Source: Saccharothrix australiensis (GTDB lineage: Bacteria; Actinomycetota; Actinomycetes; Mycobacteriales; Pseudonocardiaceae). From it: DNA of 64,000 nucleotides. Each line of letters opens with the position of its first letter. The stretch's first letter is position 1. Below are positions 18,475-28,418 of this stretch, in pieces. The stretch lies in NCBI RefSeq assembly GCF_003634935.1, contig NZ_RBXO01000001.1, positions 2,939,501 through 3,003,500 on the forward strand, given 5' to 3'. The translations under genes and the position numbers were made by a program. Under the pieces are notes generated by a model. It searched no databases and was not told where the DNA came from. It saw nothing but the letters and a program-made list of their open reading frames with translations.

Positions 18475-20124
18475 TTGCCTCGACCGCGCTCTACGACCAC
18501 GCCCAAGACCCTCTACCGCTTCGAGGGTGGCCTGGACCTGGTCGACTACCTCGTCTCCCTGACTCAGCACGACATCCACGAGAATCGCGAAGTCCGCATC
18601 GGAGAGGTGACCGGTCGCCTGGTGACCGGCCGCTTCGGCTCCGACCAGCCTGAGTGGGCACCGTTCATCCAGTCGATCACCGACGTCGCCGTCGACCTGC
18701 CGAGTGCCTTGCCGTTCGCGGTCCTGCTCGTGCCGATGCCGCCGTGGACCTACGCCATCGCGTGCGGCTCCGGTCACCACCTGCTGGACGACCAGATGAT
18801 GGAACAGGGTTTCGGTCTGATGTTCGGGATCCGTCGCCTGGACCCCGACCGCTTGGGCACGCTCGCCCGAACGGCGCTGGACGCCACCGCCCGGCACGTC
18901 GAGACCTCGTTCCCGGGCGGGAGCGACATCGGCGGCTTCGACCTGGAGCGGTTCGGTGAGTTGGTCAACAGGGTGGGTGGTCTGGCAGACCTGTCCGGGC
19001 TCACCTACGACCGTGACAACGCGAAGCCCTGCCGGATCAAGACGTCAACCTCGCTGACCGTGCCGTTGGCACGCGACCCGAGGGATCTTCTCCGCGACCT
19101 GGCGGTGATCGGCGAGATCGTCGACCGGGCCGACGATGACAGCCCGCTCCAGTTCATCGGTCAGATCCGCGCGGTCAAGCCCGGTCACCCCCGGTACTCC
19201 GAGTTGGAGCAGCGGCTGGCCGAAGCATTGGGCGGTGACGACCGCTTCGGCCCGCTGGACGTGGCGTGGCCGGCGAACGTCGTGCGGGCCGCCGATGACG
19301 CCTACTCGTTCGCCGTGTCCGGCGGTGGTGGAGCGTTGTTCGCCGCCCCGCTGGAGATCGGCGACGTCCTGGGGCTGCTCACCGCCGTTCCGGTCGAGGA
19401 ACGCGTCGCCGAGATCGCCCGCGTCCGGGTGACGCCGTGCGCGGACGACGCGGGTGTGGAAGCGCTCGCGGCCGCGACTCCGCTCCGCAAGTGGGTGAGC
19501 TTCGAAACCACGATCGACAGCGTCCGGTACTGCTACCACCACGGCGGGTGGGTGCGGATCGGCGAGGGCTTCGTCGAGCAGCTCCACAACCAGGTAGGGG
19601 GATTGCTGAGCAGGCGCAGCGCGCTGTCCTTCCCGCTGTGGACCCCCACCGGGAAGCAGAACGACGAGCACCTGTACTGCCGGCAGGCGGCGTCGCAGCT
19701 GGGCGGCATCGTCCTGGACCGCGACCTGGCCACCACGCCACTGCACAAGAAGTTCGAGCTGTGCGACCTGGTGGGCCCGTCGGGTGAGATCGTGCACGTG
19801 AAGTGGCTCGGCGGGGCCCCGGCCGCGAGCCACCTGCTTACTCAGGCGCAGGTCTCGGCGGAGTCCCTGCGGTTCGAGCCGGAAGCGCTGGTCGAGTTCA
19901 ACCGGCGCGTCGCGGTAGCCGACCCGACACTGGTGAAGTCGGACGGACCCACCACCGTGGTGTTGGCCGCAGCCGGTCGCCCGTGGAACGTCGACCGCCT
20001 GTTCAGCTTGTCGCAACTGTCCCTGTTGCGACTGGACCAACGGATGCGCCGCCTCGGCCTCCGTCTGGAGTTCGCCGACATTCCCTATGTGGCCAAGAGG
20101 AAGCGGAGCACACTCGCCGCGTGA
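18475..20124 (+). CDS. TIGR04141 family (DUF6119) sporadically distributed protein
   Basis: A 549-residue soluble protein with the hallmarks of TIGR04141: N-terminal YRFEGGLDLVDYL, the central FGLMFGIRRLDPDRL block, the DNAKPCRIKTSTSLTVPLARD stretch, and C-terminal KKFELCDLVGPSGEIVHVK followed by SHLLTQAQVSAESLR. It starts at TTG with AAGGA nine bases upstream. The family is patchily distributed and turns up on mobile and defence-rich islands; its biochemical role is unknown. It is intact although everything around it (methyltransferase remnants, IS) is decayed, which suggests continuing selection or recent arrival. Confidence 0.85.
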   Translation: MPRPRSTTTPKTLYRFEGGLDLVDYLVSLTQHDIHENREVRIGEVTGRLVTGRFGSDQPEWAPFIQSITDVAVDLPSALPFAVLLVPMPPWTYAIACGSGHHLLDDQMMEQGFGLMFGIRRLDPDRLGTLARTALDATARHVETSFPGGSDIGGFDLERFGELVNRVGGLADLSGLTYDRDNAKPCRIKTSTSLTVPLARDPRDLLRDLAVIGEIVDRADDDSPLQFIGQIRAVKPGHPRYSELEQRLAEALGGDDRFGPLDVAWPANVVRAADDAYSFAVSGGGGALFAAPLEIGDVLGLLTAVPVEERVAEIARVRVTPCADDAGVEALAAATPLRKWVSFETTIDSVRYCYHHGGWVRIGEGFVEQLHNQVGGLLSRRSALSFPLWTPTGKQNDEHLYCRQAASQLGGIVLDRDLATTPLHKKFELCDLVGPSGEIVHVKWLGGAPAASHLLTQAQVSAESLRFEPEALVEFNRRVAVADPTLVKSDGPTTVVLAAAGRPWNVDRLFSLSQLSLLRLDQRMRRLGLRLEFADIPYVAKRKRSTLAA

Positions 20125-20266
20125 CCCGATCAGGCTGTGCACCACCGGGGCACGCGGTGGTGCACCGGCTGGCTCAGGCGGTCGCTGCACACTCCACGGC
20201 GCTGGCAATGAAGGCGGCAGCGGAAGTCACCGTCGGCGGTACGGCGGTCGTTGGAAGGAGGACCTA

Positions 20267-21214
20267 GAGCCTGTCCTCAAAGCCGGTGGTAGTGATCTGC
20301 TTTGATCTTAGGTTGTGGTGCGTAGGCACGAGTTGACCGATGAGCAGTGGCAGGCCATCGAGCCCCTGCTGCCCGCCTCGGGTGTGAAGGGGCGCCCGCG
20401 GGTGGACGACCGTCGGGTGATCAACGGAATGCTGTTCAAGGCCAGGACCGGGGTCGCCTGGCGTGACCTGCCCGAGCGCTACGGGCCGTGGAAAACGGTC
20501 TACAACCGCTTCTGGCGCTGGTCGCGCAACGGCACCCTCACCGTACTGGTGACGAAGGTCCGCGTCATCGCCGAGGCGATCGACGAGCTCGACCGCGAGG
20601 TCGCCGTGGACTCCGGCGTCGTGCGCGCCCACCAGCACGCCGCCGGCGCCCGCCGCGCGAGCCCGACCGCATCCCACACCGGGGGCCGGTCGGGTCGTGC
20701 GACGGGCACAGCGAGCCAGGTGATCATGCCATCGGCCGCTCCCGGGGCGGACCCACCACCAGGATCCACCTCGCCTGCGACGGCCACGGCCGACCACTGT
20801 CGATCGTCCTGACCGGCGGCAACGTCAACGACTGCACCATGTTCACCCGCGTCATGGCCGGCATCGAGTTCCGCCGACCGGGACCGGGACGACCGGCGAC
20901 CAGACCCACACGGGTCATCGCCGACAAGGGCTACCCGTCCCAGGCGATCCGCTCCCACCTGCGCAAACGAGGTATCCCGGCCACGATCCCGGAACGCCGT
21001 GACCAGCAGAACAACCGTAAACGCAAAGGCCGAACCGGCGGACGACCACCGGCCTTCGACCGCACCGCCTACAAGCGCCGCAACGTGGTCGAACGCTGCT
21101 TCAACCGACTCAAGCAGTTCCGCGCCATCGCCACCCGCTTCGACAAGACCGCCACCTCCTACCGAGGCATGATCGACCTGGCCACCCTGCTCATCTGGCT
21201 TTGAGGACACGCCC
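20267..21214 (+). mobile_element. IS5-family insertion sequence, apparently complete (948 bp)
   Basis: The left end GAGCCTGTCCTCAAAGCC and the reverse complement of the right end GGGCGTGTCCTCAAAGCC match at 16 of 18 positions. TA flanks both sides (20265-20266 and 21215-21216), consistent with a TA target duplication. The element inserted immediately upstream of the second methyltransferase remnant, whose 5' part is missing. Confidence 0.85.
20315..21204 (+). CDS. IS5-family transposase in two overlapping frames
   Basis: Frame 1 (20315-20812) carries the N-terminal domain (ELTDEQWQAIEPLLPASG, GVAWRDLPERYGPWKTVYNR) and the first Asp in VAVDSGVVRAHQHAAGARR. Frame 2 (open from 20488, meaningful from about 20720) continues DHAIGRSRGGPTTRIHLACD, VIADKGYPS and NVVERCFNRLKQFR to the stop at the right inverted repeat. 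The offset is -1, compatible with programmed frameshifting, but the crossover site (about 20650-20725) lacks an obvious slippery run, so a disabling frameshift is possible. Confidence 0.75.
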
Positions 21215-21215
21215 T

Positions 21216-21465
21216 AGGCAGGACCGTTCCACCACCCACCGAGCAAGGCAAACACGGACGCCCTGTTTTGGCACCCCGCTTGGTCGAATGGATCATGGGT
21301 CTGCCCGAAGGCTGGGTGACCGATCTCCCTCTCAAGCGTGTCGTGCAACTCCGCGTACTCGGGAACGGCGTCGTTCCGCAACAGGCGGCATACGCCGTGC
21401 AGCTCATGCTCGCCGACCTCGTCACGTCCGGGGTTCCGAACGAAGGCGAGGTGCAAGCGGCATGA
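21216..21465 (+). pseudogene. DNA cytosine-5 methyltransferase C-terminal remnant, copy 2
   Basis: The frame reads HGRPVLAPRLVEWIMGLPEG and WVTDLPLKRVVQLRVLGNGV followed by VPQQAAYAVQLML, the conserved motifs IX-X of actinobacterial Dcm-like enzymes. The 5' four-fifths of the gene is absent up to the IS boundary. Its stop overlaps the ATG of the PAPS-reductase-like gene (ATGA at 21462-21465), so the original operon order, methyltransferase then PAPS reductase, is preserved. Confidence 0.75.
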
Positions 21466-22382
21466 CATCCTCGACTTCATCGCCGGTGTCAATGCCGACA
21501 CTTCGCCTCCTGTCACTCGGAGCGGGAGCGCAAAGCACCGCCGTCCTACTGCTCGCCTGCGAAGGCGAGATCCCGAAGTTCGATTATGCGCTCTTTGCGG
21601 ATACCGGCTGGGAGCCACGAGCGGTCTATGCCAACCTGAACCGACTCCGCATCGTCGCCGAGTCCAGCGGCATACCCATACGCAGGGTTTCCGCTGGCAA
21701 CATCCGCACCGATGCGCTCGACCCTCGACATCGATTCGTGTCCATGCCCCTGCACACGCTCAACCCGGACGGATCACGCGGCCTGGCACGAAGGCAATGC
21801 ACAAACGAATACAAAATTACGCCGCTCAAGAAGGCCGCCCGCGAACTCCTGGTATACCCGCACCCCCGCCGAGTCCCGCGTGGCGTCTACGCCGAGCAAG
21901 CCATCGGTATCAGCACCGACGAGTTTACCCGCGCCAAGGACTCGGGACTGCGGTTCCTGCGCAACGTGTTCCCGCTGATCGAGCTCGGTCTGGACCGAGC
22001 GGGCTGTCTGGACTACCTCGCCGAGCGGGGGTTCGCCAACACGGTGAAGTCGGCGTGCGTCGGCTGTCCGTTCCACGGCAATGCCGGCTGGCGGTGGATC
22101 CGCGACAACGACCCGGACGGCTGGATCGAGGCGGTCGAGTTCGACAAAGCCGTTCGGCACGGCCACCCCCGCGCGACGGCCCAGGGCAGGCCGCTTCGTG
22201 GCCAGTACTTCCTCCACCGCTCCTGCGTCCCCTTGGACCAGGTCGACCTTGACGCCCTGGCTGGACGCGAACGACACCTCACTTCCGTCGCCGTCCATCC
22301 GCCGGAAGACGCCGACCCGGACGGGTGCTCGCCGTGGTCCTGCCGGTCCGGTGCGTCGGTCGACACGGAAGCGGCTGCGTGA
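21462..22382 (+). CDS. PAPS reductase/sulfotransferase-like (adenine nucleotide alpha hydrolase) protein of mobile elements
   Basis: A 306-residue protein. The N-terminal LSLGAGAQSTAVLLLACEGE is the PP-loop ATP-binding signature of the PAPS reductase family, then FALFADTGWEPRAVY-like sequence. The C-terminal half has the SACVGCPFHGNAGW cysteine motif and a second cysteine set near GCSPWSC. Homologues sit in actinomycete integrative elements and phages, next to DNA methyltransferases, and are suspected of nucleic-acid sulfur or modification chemistry. It starts with the ATGA overlap to the methyltransferase remnant. An upstream-extended frame exists but is not conserved-looking. Exact substrate unknown. 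Confidence 0.75.
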   Translation: MTSSTSSPVSMPTLRLLSLGAGAQSTAVLLLACEGEIPKFDYALFADTGWEPRAVYANLNRLRIVAESSGIPIRRVSAGNIRTDALDPRHRFVSMPLHTLNPDGSRGLARRQCTNEYKITPLKKAARELLVYPHPRRVPRGVYAEQAIGISTDEFTRAKDSGLRFLRNVFPLIELGLDRAGCLDYLAERGFANTVKSACVGCPFHGNAGWRWIRDNDPDGWIEAVEFDKAVRHGHPRATAQGRPLRGQYFLHRSCVPLDQVDLDALAGRERHLTSVAVHPPEDADPDGCSPWSCRSGASVDTEAAA

Positions 22383-22496
22383 CCGCGATGGCGGACACGA
22401 TCGAGGTATCGGCCGTTCGGGGTAGAGGGCGCTACTTTTCGTCGGCGGCCCGCGGTCATGCCGTGGGCGTCGCGCTGATCGTTGCGGGGGTGGGGC

Positions 22497-22817
22497 ATGG
22501 AGTCCGCTGATTTCGGCGAGTTCGTGCGTGTCGTCCTGCCGGACGAGGTCGTAGAGTTCCTCGCCGCGTTGACGACGCTCGCACGTACGTGGGCCGAGCG
22601 GGCACCGGCCGATCCCGACGCGTTGCTGACGGCCGAGCAGCTGGGGGAGTTGCTCCAACTCTCACCGCGGACGCTGAAGGACCAGGCCGCCGCCGGGGTG
22701 CTGCCGCACCACCGGTTCGGCAAGCACTACCGGTTCTCGCGCAGCGACATCAGCGCGATCCTGCGGCTTTCCCAGCAGTCGGAGAAGCCGCGGCGCAGGC
22801 GCCTGGACATCGCCTGA
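22497..22817 (+). CDS. Excisionase/helix-turn-helix DNA-binding protein
   Basis: A 106-residue protein whose second half (LLTAEQLGELLQLSPRTLKD, GVLPHHRFGKHYRFSRSDI) is a MerR-like HTH_17 domain as in Xis proteins. It begins at ATG with GGGGGTGGGG just upstream, and lies 47 bp before the integrase, the usual xis-int arrangement. It probably directs excision of the element integrated at tRNA-Val. Confidence 0.8.
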   Translation: MESADFGEFVRVVLPDEVVEFLAALTTLARTWAERAPADPDALLTAEQLGELLQLSPRTLKDQAAAGVLPHHRFGKHYRFSRSDISAILRLSQQSEKPRRRRLDIA

Positions 22818-22864
22818 CGGGTGGGTGACAGCGCCTTCATCGACCGGAGCAGGAAGGGACGCAT

Positions 22865-24337
<1,473 letters not shown>

Positions 24338-24338
24338 G

Positions 24339-24410
24339 AGGCGGAGACGGGAATCGAACCCGTGTACAGGGCTTTGCAGGCCCTTGCCTAAGCCACTCGG
24401 CCACTCCGCC
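24339..24410 (-). tRNA. tRNA-Cys (GCA)
   Basis: Acceptor GGCGGAG/CTCCGCC, D-arm TGGCCGAGTGGCTTAGGCA, anticodon loop with TGCAAA (anticodon GCA), T-arm ACGGGTTCGATTCCCGT, discriminator T as usual for tRNA-Cys. It is two bases from tRNA-Val. Confidence 0.95.
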
Positions 24411-24469
24411 ATGTTTCCCGAATGCTAGCACCCAGGAAGTCTGGCCTGAGCCCAAGGGGCCCTCTGCCG

Positions 24470-24542
24470 AGCGGATGACGAGACTCGAACTCGCGACCCT
24501 CACCTTGGCAAGGTGATGCGCTACCAACTGCGCTACATCCGC
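24470..24542 (-). tRNA. tRNA-Gly (GCC)
   Basis: Acceptor GCGGATG/CATCCGC, D-arm TAGCGCAGTTGGTAGCGCA, anticodon stem TCACCTTGCCAAGGTGA with anticodon GCC, T-arm CGCGAGTTCGAGTCTCG. It leads the Gly-Cys-Val tRNA cluster on the minus strand. Confidence 0.95.
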
Positions 24543-24688
24543 ATGCCCCGTGGATTTCAGGAACTCCCGGCCCTTTTGGGGCTTGTCGTTGCTGTCTTCC
24601 TCGGTGCAGGAGGAACTTTATTACATCCCCCTCCACGGGATCAAATCGGGGGGTCCTTCGACCTCTCGCAGGCCCGCTACCTGCGCTT

Positions 24689-25114
24689 TCAGGTCAGGTC
24701 GTTGGAGATCAGGTGGGTCAGGGCCTCGTCCACGTCGACCCACAGGTGCTCGTTGCCCGGCACCACGACGTCGTACGTGCGGTCCAGGAAGTCGGCCAGT
24801 TCCTGTGCCGACGCCTCGAACATGGCGTGTCCGGACGGCGAACTCAGTTCGATCACGACGACCTCGGGGTCGTCGGCGGCCGGGCGGATCCGGACGTCGC
24901 CGTCTCCCGCGTCGGCGATCAGGCCGTCGGCGAGCAGGTCGCGGGCGAACACCCACTCGACCCAGCCGGCCCGGCCGGTGCGGAACGCGGCGACCACCGC
25001 GTAGGGGTCTTTCGTGTCATAACGAAGCTCCACCTGCACCGGGACCGCGGGGGTCCGTGGTGCCAGCAAGTCGAAGACCGCTGTAGAGCGGAGTGTTACG
25101 TGATCATTGCGCAT
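24689..25114 (-). CDS. ssgB: SsgA-like sporulation/cell-division regulator (SsgB type)
   Basis: A 141-residue SsgA-like protein with the diagnostic stretches FDLLAPRTPAVPVQVELRYD, YAVVAAFRTGRAGWVEWVFA and VIELSSPSGHAMFEA. SsgB helps position FtsZ during sporulation-specific division in morphologically complex actinomycetes. It is complete and of normal length. The gene belongs to the chromosomal core and sits between two tRNA-integrated elements, beside the TIGR02611 gene as commonly seen in Pseudonocardiaceae-type genomes. Which SsgA-like paralogue it is cannot be fixed with certainty by eye. Confidence 0.88.
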   Translation of the reverse strand: MRNDHVTLRSTAVFDLLAPRTPAVPVQVELRYDTKDPYAVVAAFRTGRAGWVEWVFARDLLADGLIADAGDGDVRIRPAADDPEVVVIELSSPSGHAMFEASAQELADFLDRTYDVVVPGNEHLWVDVDEALTHLISNDLT

Positions 25115-25884
25115 CGTCGCTAACCTCTTCTCCCTTCCGATCCAGGAAACGACCGAGTCGGCCTGCTGTGACGTGTTTGTGGCGAGGAACGCTCGACATG
25201 CCCCGTTTTGTCACCCGTTCGGGGCCACTGGACTCCACTGGGCTACCACCTCGCTGCGTTCCGTGTCCACGCAACCCGCGCCGCACCACATCTTGCTGGG
25301 TTTGCCCGGAGGTCGGTACCGGCTGTTGCGCGAATGTTGGGTGGAAGGTCATCCCGGATGGCCGGCGCACCTCTCCGCCGTCCTCGTCGGCACCTGGGGG
25401 CAACCCCTCGGGCGCGTCGTCGGCCGAGCGGATATCCGCAGGTAGCCGCGTTGCCCTCGCCAACTCTACGGCCGTCGCGGGTCACTGCCTACCCGTCCAC
25501 GCGGCGTGTCGACACGTCGGATACGAGGCCGGTTCGGTGTTCCGACCGGCGCGCCGATGGTCAAATCGCGCACTTCGCCATGTCACGAAGGATGTCACCG
25601 GTATCGGGGTCGCCCGATGAACTGCAAAACTGTGAAGAGTGAGTGGTGGGCCCAATGTGAAGACGACGGCGGGTTGAACGATCAAGGAACGGCAAACGGG
25701 ACTTCGGCGCGCTTGACGTCTTCGTTCCGCGGGGCGCGGGTTCGGACTGCCGAAGAGAAGGTGGTCCTCGTCACGGCGTCGCCCGTTGGGCGTCGCCGGA
25801 GCGGTCCCTCTTCGCCGCCGCTCGGACGTCGCCAAATTCCATCACCTCGGGCCAGGTCGCGGCGTGGTGCGGGATGATGTGCGC
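25115..25884. other. Divergent intergenic region, 770 bp, no gene recognised
   Basis: Frames here have no conserved-looking content. It must hold the promoters of ssgB (leftward) and of the TIGR02611 gene (rightward). Confidence 0.4.
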
Positions 25885-26316
25885 ATGACGACCGAGCAGC
25901 GCGACGAGACGGCCGAGTCGAACGGTGGCCACCGGCCTTGGTTCCGCCGCAATCCCGCGCTGAACCTGACCTACCGCATCGGCGTGGGCGTGGTGGGCGG
26001 GCTCGTGCTGGTCGCGGGCATCCTCATGATCCCGTACCCCGGACCGGGCTGGCTCGTGGTGTTCGCGGGTCTGGCGATCCTGGCGACCGAGTTCGCGTGG
26101 GCCGGTCGGCTGCTGCGGTTCGCGAAGAGGTACTACGACGGGTGGGTCGCGTGGCTCAAGCGGCAGAACCTGTTCGTGAAGGCTCTCGTCCTCACCGCCA
26201 CGGGCCTGGTGGTCGTCGTGACGTGCTGGGTGCTGGGCGCGTTCGCGCTGGTCGGAGGCTGGTTCGGTCTGGAGTGGCCGTGGTTGGGGAGCCCGATTTT
26301 TGGATCCGGGGGATGA
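25885..26316 (+). CDS. TIGR02611 family membrane protein (PGPGW type)
   Basis: A 143-residue membrane protein with the family signature ILMIPYPGPGWLVVFAGLAI, followed by LATEFAWAGRLLRFAKRYYD and a further pair of helices rich in Val and Leu. The start at ATG 25885 (MTTEQRDE) is preferred over longer frames. Function unknown; conserved in actinobacteria and here a core-genome marker next to ssgB. Confidence 0.88.
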   Translation: MTTEQRDETAESNGGHRPWFRRNPALNLTYRIGVGVVGGLVLVAGILMIPYPGPGWLVVFAGLAILATEFAWAGRLLRFAKRYYDGWVAWLKRQNLFVKALVLTATGLVVVVTCWVLGAFALVGGWFGLEWPWLGSPIFGSGG

Positions 26317-26365
26317 TGTTGTAAGCTATGGCCACACCGCGAGAGCGGGGCGGAAAAGAGAACAC

Positions 26366-26437
26366 GGGCGTTTAGCTCAGCGGGAGAGCGCTTCGTTCAC
26401 ACCGAAGAGGTCACTGGTTCGATCCCAGTATCGCCCA
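26366..26437 (+). tRNA. tRNA-Val (CAC)
   Basis: D-arm TAGCTCAGCGGGAGAGC, anticodon stem CTTCGTTCACACCGAAG with anticodon CAC, T-arm ACTGGTTCGATCCCAGT, acceptor GGGCGTT paired with ATCGCCC (one T-T mismatch), discriminator A. Its 3' half is overlapped by the end of the second integrase gene on the other strand. Confidence 0.93.
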
Positions 26438-27661
26438 CAGTGTGTCTTACCTGGTCAACGGCTCGTAGACGATCGTCGTCTGCGGGCCGTTGACCGTTCG
26501 TGGGAGCAAAATGGGAGCAACTGATCTTGACCACAGTTGTTGCTCCGAAGAGGTCACAGGGTTTGCTCCCATACTGCTCCCACCGGGCTTGGAGTCCGGC
26601 GAGCATCGCGGCGACCATCGGCCGGGTGACGTGCGAGTAGACGCCCATGACGCCGCGGAACTTGTGTCCGATCCTCTTGTGCTGCAGTACTTCGGGAACG
26701 CCGTCCTCGATGAGCCACGTCTTATGGGTGTGGCGCAGGTCGTGGAAGTGCATGTGCGGTTTGACCGGTGTCCAGCCCAGCGTCGTGTCGCCCCGCAGCG
26801 CGGGTAGGTAGCCAGACCCGTCGGCGGAAGTTGGAGCGGCGGTGCAGGCCGCCGTCCTGGCCGGTGAATACGAACCACGCCGTCGGCTTCTCACACCGCA
26901 ACTCCGCCAGTAGTTCGGCGAGGAACTTCGGTAGGTGGACGGTCCGGACGCTGGCCGGTGTCTTGGGCGGGCCGAGCTCGAGCTTGCTGTGCAGTTCGTG
27001 TAAGCGCGCCGTCGCGGGCGTCGATGCGGATCTCCTGCTTGTCCAGGTCGACCCGGGACCACTGCAGCCCGGCCAGTTCACGCCAGCGCATGCCGGTGTA
27101 GGCCGCGGTGACGATCTGGACGGCGTTACCAGCCGATGTCCGTTCGGCCAGCGCGGTCACCTCGTCGGGGTCGGCGTGAGGCCGCTCGGGCTGATCGCCG
27201 GAGTTGAGCCGCAGTTTGCGGCACGGGTTCGGTCCGATGAGTCCCTCGTCGACCGCCTCGCCCAGGATCATTGACAACAGCCCGACGACGTCGGCGACGC
27301 TGCGCTCGCTCAACGACCGACGCAACGTCTTGGCCCACGCCTTGATCACCATCCGCGACAACTCGCCCAACTCCGTGCCGGCGAAGCGGGGCAGGATGTG
27401 GTTGCGCAGATGCGAGTCGTACGTCGCCGCGGTGACACCGCTGACGTCGTGCGCCTCGACCCACCGGGCGACCCACTCGCCCACGGAGGTCTTCGCCAGC
27501 CGCGGATCGACGAACCTGTCCCGCCGGTGGTCCGACTCGACATCCGCCGCGCGGTCCTCGGCCTGCCGACGTGTCGCGAACCCCTTCTCCGAGTACAGCG
27601 ACCCGTCCTCGAGTCGGTACCGCACTCGGAACCCGTCGCCGTGTTTCTCCACCCATGCCAT
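26397..27661 (-). pseudogene. Tyrosine integrase broken by two frameshifts, targeting tRNA-Val(CAC)
   Basis: Starts at ATG 27661 (MAWVEKHGDGFRVRYRLEDG). Frame A runs through the core-binding domain and the catalytic Arg region (YTGMRWRELAGL) to about 27005. Frame B carries KTPASVRTVHLPKFLAELL to about 26815. Frame C carries MHFHDLRHTHKTWL, RIGHKF and Tyr in VYSHVTR, ending VGDTGIEPVTSSV inside the tRNA-Val T-arm. All catalytic residues can be found, but in three frames, so the gene is inactivated. It is a different integrase from the intact one at 22865 but uses the same kind of target. Confidence 0.85.
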
Positions 27662-27754
27662 GAAAGCAGCGCCTTTCGCTCGATCACTGTGTCCGCCCGG
27701 GACCGGGCGGACACAGTGACGCTCCATATCGCCCAGAGAACAACGGATCTGTGG

Positions 27755-28099
27755 TCAGCGGCGCCGAGAACCAGGCGGGCGCGTCACCGGCCGGTCGGCA
27801 CGGGACGCGTCCCCGCGGGCCGGCCGGGCCCCACGCCGGACGATCGCGCGCAGATCCGCCTCGGAGAACCGCAGATGCTTGCCCAGGAACGTGCACGGGA
27901 TCTCGCGTCGCCCGGCCATACGCCGCAGCCACGACTCCCGCACCGACAGCACCCGTGCCACCTGGGCCGGGGTGTGCAACAGCAGCGTGTCGCGCACCCG
28001 CCCGGCGTCGGGTGTGTCGAGCGGCGGCGTCGTCGCCTCACCGGCGTGATGGTTGGCGGCCGAGCCGTCCGCCAATCGAAGATCGTCATGAGTGGTCAC
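27755..28099 (-). CDS. Excisionase-like helix-turn-helix protein
   Basis: A 114-residue protein from GTG at 28099, preceded by an excellent GGAGG site. The HTH_17 domain reads LLLHTPAQVARVLSVRESWL, RRMAGRREIPCTFLGKHLRF and SEADLRAI. The C-terminus is Arg/Pro-rich. It lies 93 bp upstream of the broken integrase on the same strand. Unlike its integrase it is intact. Confidence 0.78.
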   Translation of the reverse strand: MTTHDDLRLADGSAANHHAGEATTPPLDTPDAGRVRDTLLLHTPAQVARVLSVRESWLRRMAGRREIPCTFLGKHLRFSEADLRAIVRRGARPARGDASRADRPVTRPPGSRRR

Positions 28100-28237
28100 G
28101 GGCCTCCGTAGGGGAGCGGTGTCGCGCGTACCGCGCGTTGAACACCCCTGAACTCCGGAAAAGGACCCCCGAGGGGACACATCCGCGACAGATTCCCCAC
28201 TTGACCGATCCCGGAAAGGCTTCCTCAACCTCCGATG

Positions 28238-28261
28238 CTTCAAATCCTGTCGTCCCGACGG
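28238..28261 (+). other. tRNA-Pro-like 3' end, possible attachment-site remnant
   Basis: TTCAAATCCTGTCGTCCCGA at 28239-28258 equals, as I remember it, the T-loop to acceptor segment of actinomycete tRNA-Pro. The rest of a tRNA is absent (no D-arm or anticodon arm upstream). Partial tRNA 3' ends of this kind are left by elements integrated in tRNA genes. Confidence 0.45.
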
Positions 28262-28388
28262 TCGGAGGAAGCCCGCTGTATCTGTGCGATAAGCGCAGGT
28301 CAATGGGCTTTTTCGTATGCTCGTGATGATCTTGTGATTAATCACGGAACGGTAACTAAGTGATCTTCACGGGCGTTGTGAAGGAGCG

Positions 28389-28418
28389 GATCGGGAGCGA
28401 CTCGCTCCTGATTTTTTG
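28389..28418 (+). terminator. Rho-independent terminator
   Basis: GGAGCG and CGCTCC pair across ACT, with flanking TC/GA extension, followed directly by ATTTTTTG. This is the best canonical terminator in the window. No intact plus-strand gene precedes it, so it probably ended a lost one. Confidence 0.75.
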
